Origin: Oscillospiraceae bacterium
Lineage (GTDB): Bacteria; Bacillota_A; Clostridia; Oscillospirales; Oscillospiraceae
Direction of reading: 5' to 3'
DNA: 64,000 nucleotides
NCBI GenBank assembly: GCA_017470325.1
Contig: JAFUES010000022.1
Coordinates: forward strand, 1-64,000
The notes beneath the pieces are model-generated. The model saw nothing but the letters and a program-made list of their open reading frames with translations. It was not told the origin of the DNA and ran no database searches. Below, piece by piece: positions 43,320-51,714 of the stretch. The translations under genes were made by a program, and so were the position numbers. Every line of letters begins with the position of its first letter. Positions within the stretch are counted from its first letter, which is position 1.

Positions 43320-43540
43320 GCGGAGATGGAGAGATTCGCGTGCTTTTTTTCGCAGGGGAGCGGTGTGCGGACGGACGGGGATTATACCGTGCGAAAAAAT
43401 AGAGGAATCGACCAGTTTGCGAACTGGTCGATGAACGCCCCACCGGGGCGTTCGATTTTGTTTCGAATCTCCCATCGAAGGCAAAAGAAAAGCCCAGCCG
43501 AAAGGCTGGGCTTTTCTTTTGGCGGAGATGGAGAGATTCG
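43320..43540. repeat. Duplicated tRNA-Ser 3' end with hairpin cluster between the copies
   Basis: The 19-base GCGGAGATGGAGAGATTCG occurs at 43320-43338 and at 43522-43540; the second copy is the acceptor/T-arm 3' end of tRNA-Ser. Between them lie hairpins at 43409-43430, 43434-43452 and the tRNA terminator 43483-43520. The 322-base gap from 43197 to 43519 holds no gene. Confidence 0.6.
43483..43520 (-). terminator. Terminator of tRNA-Ser
   Basis: A 17-bp perfect stem (43483-43499 with 43504-43520) with GAAA loop directly after the tRNA 3' end on the minus strand, ending in a T-rich arm. Confidence 0.8.
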
Positions 43541-43611
43541 AACTCTCGAAGAGCTTTTGACCCTTACACGATTTCCAATCGTGCGCGCTCGACCAACTAC
43601 GCGACATCTCC
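43520..43611 (-). tRNA. tRNA-Ser(GGA), CCA encoded
   Basis: Minus strand: acceptor arms GGAGATG / CATCTCC, D-arm, anticodon stem CACGA/TCGTG with loop TTGGAAA giving anticodon GGA (Ser, UCC/UCU codons), long variable arm typical of class II tRNAs, T-arm with TTCGAAT, discriminator G and encoded CCA. Confidence 0.97.
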
Positions 43612-43696
43612 GTATTTGCTCAAGAAAATGACATGTTCAATTGTCAGCTTGCACATTATAATGCAGATACCAGGCAAAGTCAAGGACTATTTTTCC

Positions 43697-43725
43697 GAAT
43701 ATCCGGTAGGATCGGGAAGATACTA
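43697..43725 (+). promoter_or_regulatory. Candidate sigma-G promoter of the SpoVAC-like gene
   Basis: GAATA (43697-43701), 17-bp spacer, GATACTA (43719-43725), close to the forespore consensus of GnATA-like and CATACTA elements, 23 bases before the ATG. spoVA genes of Bacillus are sigma-G controlled. Confidence 0.45.
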
Positions 43726-43748
43726 TTGGATGGAAAGGTGAGGATGCA

Positions 43749-44192
43749 ATGCGAATGACAAATGAGGACTACCGGCAGTATGCGCAGCGACACGCGCCCC
43801 GCTCGCCGGTGAAGAAAAACCTGTTCAACGCCTTCTGGATCGGCGGGGTGATCTGCTGCCTGGGCCAGTTCTTTTTGAACCTGTACACCCGCATGGGGCT
43901 GGATGCTCAGGCGGCGGGTACGGCGGAGTCTATCAGCATGGTCTTTCTGGGCGCGGCTCTGACGGGCCTGGGCATCTATGACGATATCGCCCGGGTGGCG
44001 GGCGCGGGGACCCTGGTGCCCATCACCGGCTTTGCCAACTCCGTGGCTGCCCCCGCGCTGGAATTCAAAACCGAGGGGCTCATCACTGGGACGGCGGCCA
44101 AGATGTTTGTGATCGCGGGACCGGTCATCGTTTACGGTATCAGCGCCAGCGTGGTCTACGGCCTGCTGCTGGTGCTGTTGGGCTATGGCTGA
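43749..44192 (+). CDS. spoVAC: Stage V sporulation protein AC (SpoVAC-type)
   Basis: A 147-residue inner-membrane protein of the spore. It fits SpoVAC in length and pattern: KNLFNAFWIGGVICCLGQFFLN, AALTGLGIYDDIARVAGAGTLVPITGFANSVAAPALEFKTEGLITG (near 80-125), and a C-terminal membrane helix. SpoVA proteins move dipicolinic acid into the spore and release it at germination; SpoVAC acts as a mechanosensitive channel in Bacillus. SpoVAE is related but usually shorter. It stands without the other spoVA genes. A candidate sigma-G promoter precedes it. Confidence 0.85.
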   Translation: MRMTNEDYRQYAQRHAPRSPVKKNLFNAFWIGGVICCLGQFFLNLYTRMGLDAQAAGTAESISMVFLGAALTGLGIYDDIARVAGAGTLVPITGFANSVAAPALEFKTEGLITGTAAKMFVIAGPVIVYGISASVVYGLLLVLLGYG

Positions 44193-44206
44193 GAGGAGGG
44201 GATGGC

Positions 44207-44347
44207 ATGGCAAAAAAGCGCAAAGAACGCGCGCCCGCTCCGGTGCCCAACGGGCATGACCGCCGGGCGGAGGACCGAGAGAACAACGGCAGCGGCCGGG
44301 ACCGGAGCCCATCCGCGCCGGACGGGATCAGCGGCAGCTGGAAATGA
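44207..44347 (+). CDS. Small hydrophilic protein after spoVAC (46 aa)
   Basis: MAKKRKERAPAPVPNGHDRR... is highly charged and free of Cys and of hydrophobic segments. GAGAGGAGGGG lies 8 bases before the ATG at 44207, and it begins 14 bases after the SpoVAC stop, ahead of a strong terminator, so it is probably cotranscribed and may be a small spore protein. It does not match the alpha/beta SASP pattern. An in-frame-different ATG at 44202 gives a longer 73-residue frame that reads through the terminator and is less likely. Confidence 0.5.
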   Translation: MAKKRKERAPAPVPNGHDRRAEDRENNGSGRDRSPSAPDGISGSWK

Positions 44348-44348
44348 G

Positions 44349-44380
44349 AAAGAGCAGGAGGGCGTGTCCTCCTGCTCTTT
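44349..44380. terminator. Bidirectional terminator, spoVAC operon / lysR
   Basis: AAAGAGCAGGAGG (44349-44361) pairs with CCTCCTGCTCTTT (44368-44380), 6-nt loop. Confidence 0.85.
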
Positions 44381-44395
44381 GTCGGATTCCGGGCT

Positions 44396-45304
44396 TCAGC
44401 CGATCCGTGCTGTTTCCTGCTGATACATATCGCGGATCACAGACTGGGCGCACTTGATAAAGCGCCGGATATTTTTATCGCTCTGCCGCCGCTCGCTGGT
44501 GGCGATGCCCAGACGGCGGAAGGCCGGCGGGTCCAGGGGTACGGACAGCACCGGCTCGGTCATGTCCTGCATGACCAGGTCGGACAGAATGCTCACACCC
44601 AGACCGTGGCTCACCATGGAGACGATGGCCGGATCGTCCAGGTTGGTATAGCGGACGCGGGGGGTCACCTTCTCCCGGCCCTGGTTGAAGATGGGGTTGA
44701 TGTCCAGATCGAAGCCCGCGTTGGGCATCAGGAATTCCCGGCCGGAGAAGTCCCGCACGGGAAAGGCGACGGTCTCCTGGGCGAAATCTCCGGGCAGGAT
44801 CGCCACCAGCGGATCGTCCCGCAGGGGCACGTAGTTGAGCCCCTGGCACATGGCCTCGTTATAGCTGACGATGGCGCAGTCCAACTGGTCGTTCTTGAGC
44901 TTTTCATAGATGTCCAGGATGCCGCCCACGTCGATGGTCACGTCCGTGTCCGGGCTGAGGCGGCGAAACTCCGCCAGAATAGCGGGCAGCCACTGCCGGG
45001 CCACGCTGCTGTAGGCCCCCAGCCGCAGAGTGGAGAAGCTGCGCTGACGGAGCTTCTCCGCGCTCTGCTCCAGCGCCACGGAGGCGTCCATGAGCTGGCG
45101 CATCATGGGCAGCAGCTCCTGCCCGGCGGGGGAGAGGCGAACGCCGTTTTTGCTGCGGACCAATAGATTGAGGCCCAATTCCACTTCCAGCGAATTCATC
45201 ATATGGGTCAGGCCGGATTGGGTATAACCCAGCTCCGACGCCGCGGCAGTCAGACTGCCCCGGTCTATGGCGGTGAGCAAAGCGGCGATTTTTTTGATGT
45301 CCAT
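44396..45304 (-). CDS. LysR family transcriptional regulator
   Basis: A 302-residue regulator. Residues 1-60 form the LysR winged helix (KKIAALLTAIDRGSLTAAASELGYTQSGLTHMMNSLE); the rest is a type 2 periplasmic-binding-like effector domain (LRLGAYSSVARQWLPAIL onward). Effector unknown. It is divergent from the first of two sodium symporter genes and shares the intergenic region with it; the same regulatory block is repeated ahead of the second symporter, so both are likely its targets. Confidence 0.92.
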   Translation of the reverse strand: MDIKKIAALLTAIDRGSLTAAASELGYTQSGLTHMMNSLEVELGLNLLVRSKNGVRLSPAGQELLPMMRQLMDASVALEQSAEKLRQRSFSTLRLGAYSSVARQWLPAILAEFRRLSPDTDVTIDVGGILDIYEKLKNDQLDCAIVSYNEAMCQGLNYVPLRDDPLVAILPGDFAQETVAFPVRDFSGREFLMPNAGFDLDINPIFNQGREKVTPRVRYTNLDDPAIVSMVSHGLGVSILSDLVMQDMTEPVLSVPLDPPAFRRLGIATSERRQSDKNIRRFIKCAQSVIRDMYQQETARIG

Positions 45305-45309
45305 TGTTG

Positions 45310-45373
45310 AATATTTCTCTTTCTTATGTATGTGTTAATCCATGAGAAAACCTAATTGCTCCTATAATAATGT
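45310..45373 (+). promoter_or_regulatory. Symporter 1 regulatory region, likely LysR-controlled promoter
   Basis: Block 1 AATATTTCTCTTTCTTATG (45310-45328), block 2 CATGAGAAAA (45341-45350), block 3 TATAATAATGT (45363-45373) containing a consensus -10 without a matching -35, as expected for an activator-dependent promoter. The same three blocks with identical spacing recur at 47195-47258. Confidence 0.65.
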
Positions 45374-45548
45374 AGAGTTTGGAAAAAAGCAAGAGGGATG
45401 CTACAATTTGTTCATCAAATCACGGAAAAGAGCTGGCTGCGATCCGAAAACGGGAGACGGCGCGAAGAGGACACGCCGCGACCCGCAGAAAGGCTGGGCT
45501 CTGTTTTTGTTTCGTGGCATTTGAAAAAAGAAGAGAAGGAGAGTTTTT

Positions 45549-47084
45549 ATGGAAAACAATCGTAGTTCCTGGGGCAGCAACTTGGGATTCCTGATGGCTG
45601 CCATCGGCTCTGCTGTGGGCTTGGGCAACATCTGGGGCTTCCCCTACAAAATGGGCAAAAGCGGTGGCTTCACGTTCCTGCTGGTCTACCTGCTGCTGGC
45701 GATCTTCGTCGGTATGATCATCATGGTGTCCGAGTTGGCTGTGGGCCGTCAGACCAAGCTGAGCCCCATCGACGCTTACAAGCAGGTCTCCAAGAAGTTC
45801 GCGTGGATCGGTTGGCTGGCCACCATCGCGCCCTTCCTGATCATGAGCTTCTATACCGTCCTGGGCGGCTACTGCCTGCAGTACATCGCGCTGAACATGA
45901 CCAAGCTGAGCTTTGGCAACTCCAGCGTGCCCCTCAGCGGCGGCGAAGCCTTCGGCGCCATGCTGACCACTCCCTTCGGCTGTGTGGTCTTTACTATCCT
46001 GTTCATCATCATCTGTATGTTGATCGTGCAGGGCGGCGTCAACAGCGGCATTGAGAAGTTCAATAACATCGGTATGCCCGCGCTGTTCGTGATGCTGCTC
46101 ATCATCATCGTCCGTGCTTTGACCCTGCCCCACGCTGTGGAGGGCCTGAAGTTCATGTTCGTTCCCGGTTATGCGGTGAAGGCGGGCTTTATCGATTCCG
46201 CGCCCAACCTGATCGAGGTCCTGGGCACCGCCGGCGGCCAGATGTTCTTCTCCCTGTCCCTGGCCATGGGCGCCATCCTGACCTACGGCTCCTACCTGAG
46301 CAAGGATGAAAATCTGGTGAAAAACTCCGTGATCATCGTCGCTTCCGATACTTTGATCGCTCTGATGGCCGGCATCGCCGTCATCCCCGCCGCCGTTGCC
46401 AACGGCATCGCCAACGGCACCCCCGTGGGCCAGATCAAGCTGAGCGGCCCCAATCTGCTGTTCGTCACCCTGCAGGACGTGTTCTCCAACATGGGCAGCG
46501 TGGGCCCGCTGTTCGGCGTTATCTTCTATGTGCTGGTGCTGATCGCCGCCATCTCCTCCGCCATCTCCCTGATGGAGACCATCGCCGCCCACTGGATCGA
46601 CAAGGATCTGGCCAAGGGCGAGAACGATACACGTCAGCGCAACGTTCTGGTCGTCTCTCTGCTGATCCTGCTGGAGGCTGTTATCGTGGCGGCCGACGGC
46701 CTGGGCTCCAACTTCAGCCCGGCCAGCCTTCTGGGTATCAGTACCGTTCCCACCTTCCTGGATTGCTTCCTGGACTTCATGGACTGCTGGTCCGAAGGCA
46801 TCGCCATGCCGCTGGGCGCCATGCTGATGGCCCTGATGATCGGCTGGGAGATGACGCCCGACCTGGTTCTGGACGAGGTCGCCCACGGCGATCCCTCCAA
46901 CGGCTTCAAGTCTTTCTATAAGATCTGCATCCGCTTCGTGGTCCCCATTGTTATGGCCTTCGTGCTGGCCGGCCAGATGATCGGCTTCTTCGGCGGCTCC
47001 GAGACCCTGTGGTATGTGGTGGCCTTCCTGGCCCTGGTGGTGTTCTGGATCTTCGCCGCCATGGGCAAGAAGAAGGAAGCCTGA
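45549..47084 (+). CDS. NSS family sodium-dependent transporter (copy 1)
   Basis: A 511-residue transporter of the neurotransmitter:sodium symporter family (LeuT/MhsT/Tyt1-like), about 12 membrane helices. The Na-site helix 1 is WGSNLGFLMAAIGSAVGLGNIWGFPY, and helix 6 carries FFSLSLAMGAILTYGSYL. Members import amino acids (tyrosine, tryptophan, leucine and others) with Na+; the substrate is not fixed by sequence here. AAGGAGAG site before the ATG. Followed by a terminator and then by a second close copy. Confidence 0.93.
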   Translation: MENNRSSWGSNLGFLMAAIGSAVGLGNIWGFPYKMGKSGGFTFLLVYLLLAIFVGMIIMVSELAVGRQTKLSPIDAYKQVSKKFAWIGWLATIAPFLIMSFYTVLGGYCLQYIALNMTKLSFGNSSVPLSGGEAFGAMLTTPFGCVVFTILFIIICMLIVQGGVNSGIEKFNNIGMPALFVMLLIIIVRALTLPHAVEGLKFMFVPGYAVKAGFIDSAPNLIEVLGTAGGQMFFSLSLAMGAILTYGSYLSKDENLVKNSVIIVASDTLIALMAGIAVIPAAVANGIANGTPVGQIKLSGPNLLFVTLQDVFSNMGSVGPLFGVIFYVLVLIAAISSAISLMETIAAHWIDKDLAKGENDTRQRNVLVVSLLILLEAVIVAADGLGSNFSPASLLGISTVPTFLDCFLDFMDCWSEGIAMPLGAMLMALMIGWEMTPDLVLDEVAHGDPSNGFKSFYKICIRFVVPIVMAFVLAGQMIGFFGGSETLWYVVAFLALVVFWIFAAMGKKKEA

Positions 47085-47121
47085 GCTCCGGCTCCTCGCT
47101 TTGACACTTACACAAGTATCC

Positions 47122-47148
47122 AAGGACCGCGCCCTGTGCGCGGTCCTT
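47122..47148 (+). terminator. Terminator after symporter 1
   Basis: AAGGACCGCGC (47122-47132) pairs with GCGCGGTCCTT (47138-47148), followed by TTTT. Confidence 0.9.
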
Positions 47149-47194
47149 TTTCCATATTCTTTTCATATGGGTTTCATATCGATTTAGCTTGTTA

Positions 47195-47258
47195 AATATT
47201 TCTCTTTCTTATGCTTGATGATATTCATGAGAAAAATTAATTACATGTATAATAATGT
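47195..47258 (+). promoter_or_regulatory. Symporter 2 regulatory region, duplicate of 45310-45373
   Basis: AATATTTCTCTTTCTTATG (47195-47213), CATGAGAAAA (47226-47235) and TATAATAATGT (47248-47258), with the same 31- and 22-base steps as ahead of copy 1. The 352-base gap 47085-47436 holds only this block and the terminator; I see no gene in it. Confidence 0.65.
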
Positions 47259-47436
47259 CGCGCTTTGAAAAGCGCAAAGAGCGTGTTAAGATAAGCATGA
47301 AAGTTGCTAAGAAACTGAACCGGCAGATTTCGGAAATCGCGGCGTGAGAGGACGCGGCGCGGCTTTCGTAGAGATCGAATGGGAGCCGGGCTTTTTTATT
47401 TGGCGGCTTGAGAAAACGTAGAGAAGGAGAGTATTT

Positions 47437-48969
47437 ATGGAAAACAATCGTAGTTCCTGGGGCAGCAACTTAGGTTTCCTGATGGCTGCCATCGGCTCTG
47501 CTGTCGGCCTGGGCAACATCTGGGGCTTCCCCTACAAGATGGGCAAGAGCGGCGGCTTCACGTTCCTGATCGTCTACCTGCTGCTGGCGATCTTCGTCGG
47601 CATGATCATCATGCTGTCCGAGCTGGCTGTCGGCCGTCAGACCAAGCTGAGCCCCATCGACGCTTACAAGCAGGTGTCCAAGAAGTTTGCATGGATCGGC
47701 TGGCTGGCGACCATCGCCCCGTACCTGATCATGACCTTCTACACCGTTCTGGGCGGCTACTGCCTGCAGTACATCGCGCTGAACATGACCAAGCTGAGCT
47801 TCGGCAACGAAAGCGTTGCCCTGGATGGCGGCGGCGCTTTCGGCGCCATGCTGACCACCCCCTTTGGCTGCGTGGTGTTCACCATCCTCTTCACGATCAT
47901 CTGCATGCTGATCGTGCAGGGCGGCGTCTCCGGCGGCATTGAGAAGTTCAACAAGATCGGCATGCCCGCTCTGTTTGTGATGCTGCTCATCATCATCGTC
48001 CGCTCCCTGACCCTGCCCAACGCGGCGGAAGGCCTGAAGTTCATGTTCGTCCCCGGCTATGCCGTGAAGGCGGGCTTCATTGATTCTTCGCCTGACCTGG
48101 TCACCGTTCTCGGTACCGCCGGCGGCCAGATGTTCTTCTCCCTGTCCCTGGCCATGGGCGCCATCCTGACCTACGGCTCCTATCTGGGCAAGGATGAGAA
48201 TCTGGTCAAGAACTCCGTCATCATCGTCGTGGCGGATACTGTCATCGCTCTGATGGCCGGTCTCGCCGTTATCCCCGCCGCTGTTTCCTATGGCCTGAGC
48301 CAGGGCATGGCTCCCAGTGAGATCACCCTGCGCGGCCCCGGCCTGCTGTTCATCACCCTGCAGAACGTGTTCTCCAACATGGGCAAGGTCGGCCCCCTGT
48401 TCGGCGTCATCTTCTATGTGCTGGTGCTGATTGCCGCCATCTCCTCCGCCATCTCCCTGATGGAGACCATTGCCGCCCACTGGATCGACAAGGATCTGGC
48501 CAAGGGCGAGAATGACACCCGTTCTCAGCGCGTGCTGACCGTGTCCCTGCTGATCCTGATCGGCGCTGTCATCGTAGCGGCCGACGGCTTGGGCGAGAAC
48601 TTCAGCCCGGCCAGCCTGTTGGGTCTCGGCACCATCCCCACCTTCCTGGATTGCTTCCTGGACTTCTTTGACTGCTGGTCCGAAGGCATCGCTATGCCGC
48701 TTGGCGCCATGCTGATGGCCCTGATGATCGGCTGGGAGAAGAGCCCCGATCTGGTCCTGGACGAGGTCGCCCACGGCGATCCCTCCGAGGGCTTCAAGAA
48801 GTTCTACAAGGTCTGCATCCGCTTCGTCGTTCCCATCGTCATGGCCTTCGTGCTGGCCGGTCAGATGATCGACTTCTTCGGCGGCAGCCAGGTGATCTGG
48901 TATGTGGTCGCAGTCCTGGCTTTGGTGGTGTTCTGGATCGTTGCCGCTGCGGGCAAGAAGGAAGCCTGA
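47437..48969 (+). CDS. NSS family sodium-dependent transporter (copy 2)
   Basis: A 510-residue close paralogue of the preceding gene; the first 120 residues differ at only a handful of positions (for example FLLVYLL to FLIVYLL, IIMVSEL to IIMLSEL, APFLIM to APYLIM). The most divergent parts are the loop after residue 125 (NSSVPLSGGEA vs NESVALDGGGA) and the loop around residue 280 (NGIANGTPVGQIKL vs SYGLSQGMAPSEITL), which might tune substrate range. Tandem duplication with its own promoter and terminator. Confidence 0.93.
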   Translation: MENNRSSWGSNLGFLMAAIGSAVGLGNIWGFPYKMGKSGGFTFLIVYLLLAIFVGMIIMLSELAVGRQTKLSPIDAYKQVSKKFAWIGWLATIAPYLIMTFYTVLGGYCLQYIALNMTKLSFGNESVALDGGGAFGAMLTTPFGCVVFTILFTIICMLIVQGGVSGGIEKFNKIGMPALFVMLLIIIVRSLTLPNAAEGLKFMFVPGYAVKAGFIDSSPDLVTVLGTAGGQMFFSLSLAMGAILTYGSYLGKDENLVKNSVIIVVADTVIALMAGLAVIPAAVSYGLSQGMAPSEITLRGPGLLFITLQNVFSNMGKVGPLFGVIFYVLVLIAAISSAISLMETIAAHWIDKDLAKGENDTRSQRVLTVSLLILIGAVIVAADGLGENFSPASLLGLGTIPTFLDCFLDFFDCWSEGIAMPLGAMLMALMIGWEKSPDLVLDEVAHGDPSEGFKKFYKVCIRFVVPIVMAFVLAGQMIDFFGGSQVIWYVVAVLALVVFWIVAAAGKKEA

Positions 48970-49005
48970 GCATTTTAACAAGTACATACTTGTCACTCCT
49001 GAACG

Positions 49006-49027
49006 GCCGCGGTCAATTGACCGCGGC
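49006..49027 (+). terminator. Terminator after symporter 2
   Basis: GCCGCGGTC (49006-49014) pairs with GACCGCGGC (49019-49027), followed by TGTTTTCTTT. Confidence 0.8.
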
Positions 49028-49087
49028 TGTTTTCTTTCGCACATTCTGTGCAGCCTGCCCAAAAAGGGGAAGAAAAACCTGACAATT

Positions 49088-49128
49088 CTTTTGCAAATCT
49101 TGCAAAAGCGACGGTGTTGCTTTATAAT
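49088..49128 (+). promoter_or_regulatory. Promoter and candidate operator of the hyp-hydrogenase locus
   Basis: TTGCAA (49100-49105), 17-bp spacer, TATAAT (49123-49128). A 9-bp inverted repeat CTTTTGCAA (49088-49096) / TTGCAAAAG (49100-49108) with 3-bp spacer covers the -35, as expected of a repressor operator. A further TTGCAA follows the -10. Confidence 0.65.
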
Positions 49129-49251
49129 AAAATTGCAAGGATAGTATTAAAAAATAAAATGGAGAAATTTTGAAATATCTCTTGCGCTTGACGGACAAAC
49201 GTATTAGAATATTGACTGACAAATAACAAACAAATGTTGGGACAGGCAGGC

Positions 49252-51489
49252 ATGAAAAGACTGCACATGGAAATACGGGGCATCGTGCAGGGCGTGGGCT
49301 TTCGCCCCTTCGTGCACCGGCTCGTGACCGAGTATGGCCTGAGCGGCTATATCAAGAACACCTCCTCCGGCGTGGAGCTGGAGCTGGAAGGGGAGCGGGC
49401 TGCGCTGGAGGGTTTCACGGCTGCCCTGCCTGTGCGGGCGCCGAAGCTGGCGGTGATCGAGGAGATCCGGCCCCGCTATCTGGAGGAAACCGTCGGCTAT
49501 CAGGGCTTTACCATCCGGGAGAGCAAGACGGAGGCATTTCGCAATACACTGATCTCCCCGGATATCTGCATCTGCGACGACTGCCTGCGGGAACTGCGGG
49601 ACCCCGGGGACCGGCGATACCGCTATCCCTTTATCAACTGCACCAACTGCGGGCCCCGCTTCACCATTGTAAAAGACGTACCCTATGACCGGGCGCGGAC
49701 CTCCATGGGGGCTTTCCCCATGTGCCCGGACTGCGCGCGGGAATATCACGATATCGAAAACCGGCGCTATCACGCCCAGCCGGACTGCTGTCCGGTCTGC
49801 GGGCCGCGTGTGTTCTTGCTGGATGCGGCGGGGATCGAGCAGCCCGGGGACCCCATCGAGACCGCAAAGGCCTGGCTGAAGGCCGGGAAGATCCTGGCGG
49901 TCAAGGGCCTGGGCGGCATGCATCTGGCCTGCCGCTGTGACGATCCCGCCATCACGGTACGCCTGCGGCGCAACAAGCAGCGGGACGAAAAGCCCTTTGC
50001 CATCATGTGTCGGGACGCGGAGACGGCGAAGCGCATCTGCCGGGTGACCCCGGCTGAGGAGGCAATCCTTACCGGCTTCCGGCGGCCTATCGTGCTGCTG
50101 GAGAAGCGGGAGGCGGGGCTGACCCACTTAAGCGAGAACGGCTATGTCGGCGTGATGCTGCCCTACACCCCGCTGCACGCGCTGCTGTTTGAGGATGGGA
50201 TCGACATGCTGGTCATGACCAGCGCGAACCTGTCCGATACACCTATCATGTACCGCAACGAGGAAGCGCTGGAGAAGCTGCAGGGCATCGCCGAGGGCTT
50301 CCTGCTGCACAACCGGGACATCCAGACCCGCTGCGACGATTCCCTTTGCTGGGTGCTGGACGGGAAGGAATATCCGGCCCGACGCTCCCGGGGCTATGTG
50401 CCTTTCCCGGTACGGGTGGAGAAAGGGCAGAGCGGCATCCTGGCCTGCGGCGCGGAGCAAAAGGCCAGCTTCTGTCTGACGAAAGGCAATTACGTTTTCC
50501 CCAGCCAGCACATCGGGGACCTGAAAAATCTGGAGACGCTGGAGCATTATGAGCGGCAGATCGCCCACTTCCAGCGGCTGTTCGATATCCGGCCGGAGCT
50601 GCTGGTCTGTGACCTGCATCCGGATTATATGTCCACCCGCTACGCCCAGAACCGGGCGGAAGCGGAAAACCTGCCCCTGCTGCAGGTGCAGCATCACCAC
50701 GCGCACATGGCCGCCTGCATGGCGGACAATGATCTGGAGGGCCCCTGCATCGGCCTCATATGGGACGGCACCGGCTACGGCACCGACGGGACCACCTGGG
50801 GCGGGGAGTGCCTGCTGGGCGGTTACGGGGGCTTTGAACGCCGGGGCAGCATCCGGCCCATCCCACTGATCGGCGGGGACCGGGCGGTGAAGGAGTTGGA
50901 CCGGGTGGCTTTCGCCCTGCTGCGGGACGCCGGCTGCGACGCCTCTGCCGTCGAAAACGCCGCGCTGTATGAGTCTATGCTCCGCGCGAAGCTCAACTGC
51001 CCGCTGTCGTCCGGCATGGGACGTCTCTTTGACGGCGTGGCCGCCATCCTGGGTATCAAGACGCTGGCTAGCTATGAGGGCCAGGGTGCGGTGCTGCTGG
51101 AGGCTGCGGCCGCAGAGGACGAGGGTGCTTATCCCGTGGTGCTGGAGGGGGAGCCGCTGCGCTTCGACTGGCGGCCCATGATCCGGCAGATCGTCACCGA
51201 AAAAGAACAGGGCGTGCCGACGGAGATCCTGGCGGCCCGCTTTATGAATACACTGATCCGGATGGCGGGCGAGATGGCCGGACGGATCGCCCGGGAGAGC
51301 GGCGTGAAAGACGTGGTGCTCTCCGGCGGCAGCTTCCAGAACATGTATATCATGCACCGGCTGCCGGACAAACTAAGGGAGCAGGGCCTGCGGCCCTGGC
51401 ATCACAGCCGTGTTTCTGCCAATGACGAAGGCCTGTCCCTGGGCCAGGCGATGATCGCGGCCAGACAAATGCAGAAAAAGGACGGATAA
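49252..51489 (+). CDS. hypF: Carbamoyltransferase HypF
   Basis: A 745-residue enzyme that turns carbamoyl phosphate and ATP into the thiocarboxamide used by HypE to make CN ligands of the [NiFe] centre. Domains: acylphosphatase (1-90, MEIRGIVQGVGFRPFVHRLV), two zinc-finger pairs (about 105-185, CICDDC, CTNCGP, CPDCAR, CCPVCGPR), a YrdC-like domain (about 195-380) and the Kae1-like C-terminal domain with VQHHHAHMAA. Full length. I use the ATG at 49252 with the GGCAGG site; an in-frame ATG at 49234 is possible. First gene of the locus. Confidence 0.97.
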   Translation: MKRLHMEIRGIVQGVGFRPFVHRLVTEYGLSGYIKNTSSGVELELEGERAALEGFTAALPVRAPKLAVIEEIRPRYLEETVGYQGFTIRESKTEAFRNTLISPDICICDDCLRELRDPGDRRYRYPFINCTNCGPRFTIVKDVPYDRARTSMGAFPMCPDCAREYHDIENRRYHAQPDCCPVCGPRVFLLDAAGIEQPGDPIETAKAWLKAGKILAVKGLGGMHLACRCDDPAITVRLRRNKQRDEKPFAIMCRDAETAKRICRVTPAEEAILTGFRRPIVLLEKREAGLTHLSENGYVGVMLPYTPLHALLFEDGIDMLVMTSANLSDTPIMYRNEEALEKLQGIAEGFLLHNRDIQTRCDDSLCWVLDGKEYPARRSRGYVPFPVRVEKGQSGILACGAEQKASFCLTKGNYVFPSQHIGDLKNLETLEHYERQIAHFQRLFDIRPELLVCDLHPDYMSTRYAQNRAEAENLPLLQVQHHHAHMAACMADNDLEGPCIGLIWDGTGYGTDGTTWGGECLLGGYGGFERRGSIRPIPLIGGDRAVKELDRVAFALLRDAGCDASAVENAALYESMLRAKLNCPLSSGMGRLFDGVAAILGIKTLASYEGQGAVLLEAAAAEDEGAYPVVLEGEPLRFDWRPMIRQIVTEKEQGVPTEILAARFMNTLIRMAGEMAGRIARESGVKDVVLSGGSFQNMYIMHRLPDKLREQGLRPWHHSRVSANDEGLSLGQAMIAARQMQKKDG

Positions 51490-51492
51490 GAT

Positions 51493-51714
51493 ATGTGTCT
51501 TGCGGTGCCTTTACAATTGATCGAGATCAACGGCAAAGAGGCCGTGGGGGAGGCCATGGGCATGCGCCGGACGGTGCGGGTGGATTTTATCCCCGAGCCT
51601 AAGATCGGCGACTATGTGATCGTCCACGCGGGCTTTGCCATTGAGCGCCTGCCGGAGCAGCAGGCCCATGAAGACCTGGAGGCCTGGGAGGAACTGAAAG
51701 ATGTCCTCGCTTGA
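51493..51714 (+). CDS. hypC: Hydrogenase assembly chaperone HypC
   Basis: A 73-residue chaperone. It starts MCLAVP, with Cys2 as the iron-binding residue. With HypD it holds the Fe(CN)2CO unit before transfer to the hydrogenase large subunit. Starts 3 bases after hypF and overlaps hypD by 14 bases. Confidence 0.97.
   Translation: MCLAVPLQLIEINGKEAVGEAMGMRRTVRVDFIPEPKIGDYVIVHAGFAIERLPEQQAHEDLEAWEELKDVLA

Noticed and set aside
43227..43631. Open frames of about 126 codons on both strands across the tRNA region
   Set aside because: They run through tRNA-Ser and its terminator, so they cannot be real genes.
45420..47123. Long minus-strand frames opposite both sodium symporters (also 47470-49062)
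   Set aside because: Present opposite both copies only because the symporters are duplicates; low-complexity Asp/Gln/His/Gly composition and no start signal.
45549..48969. Tandem symporter repeat considered as part of a mobile element
   Set aside because: No transposase, no terminal inverted repeats and no target-site duplication were seen; it looks like a simple gene duplication.
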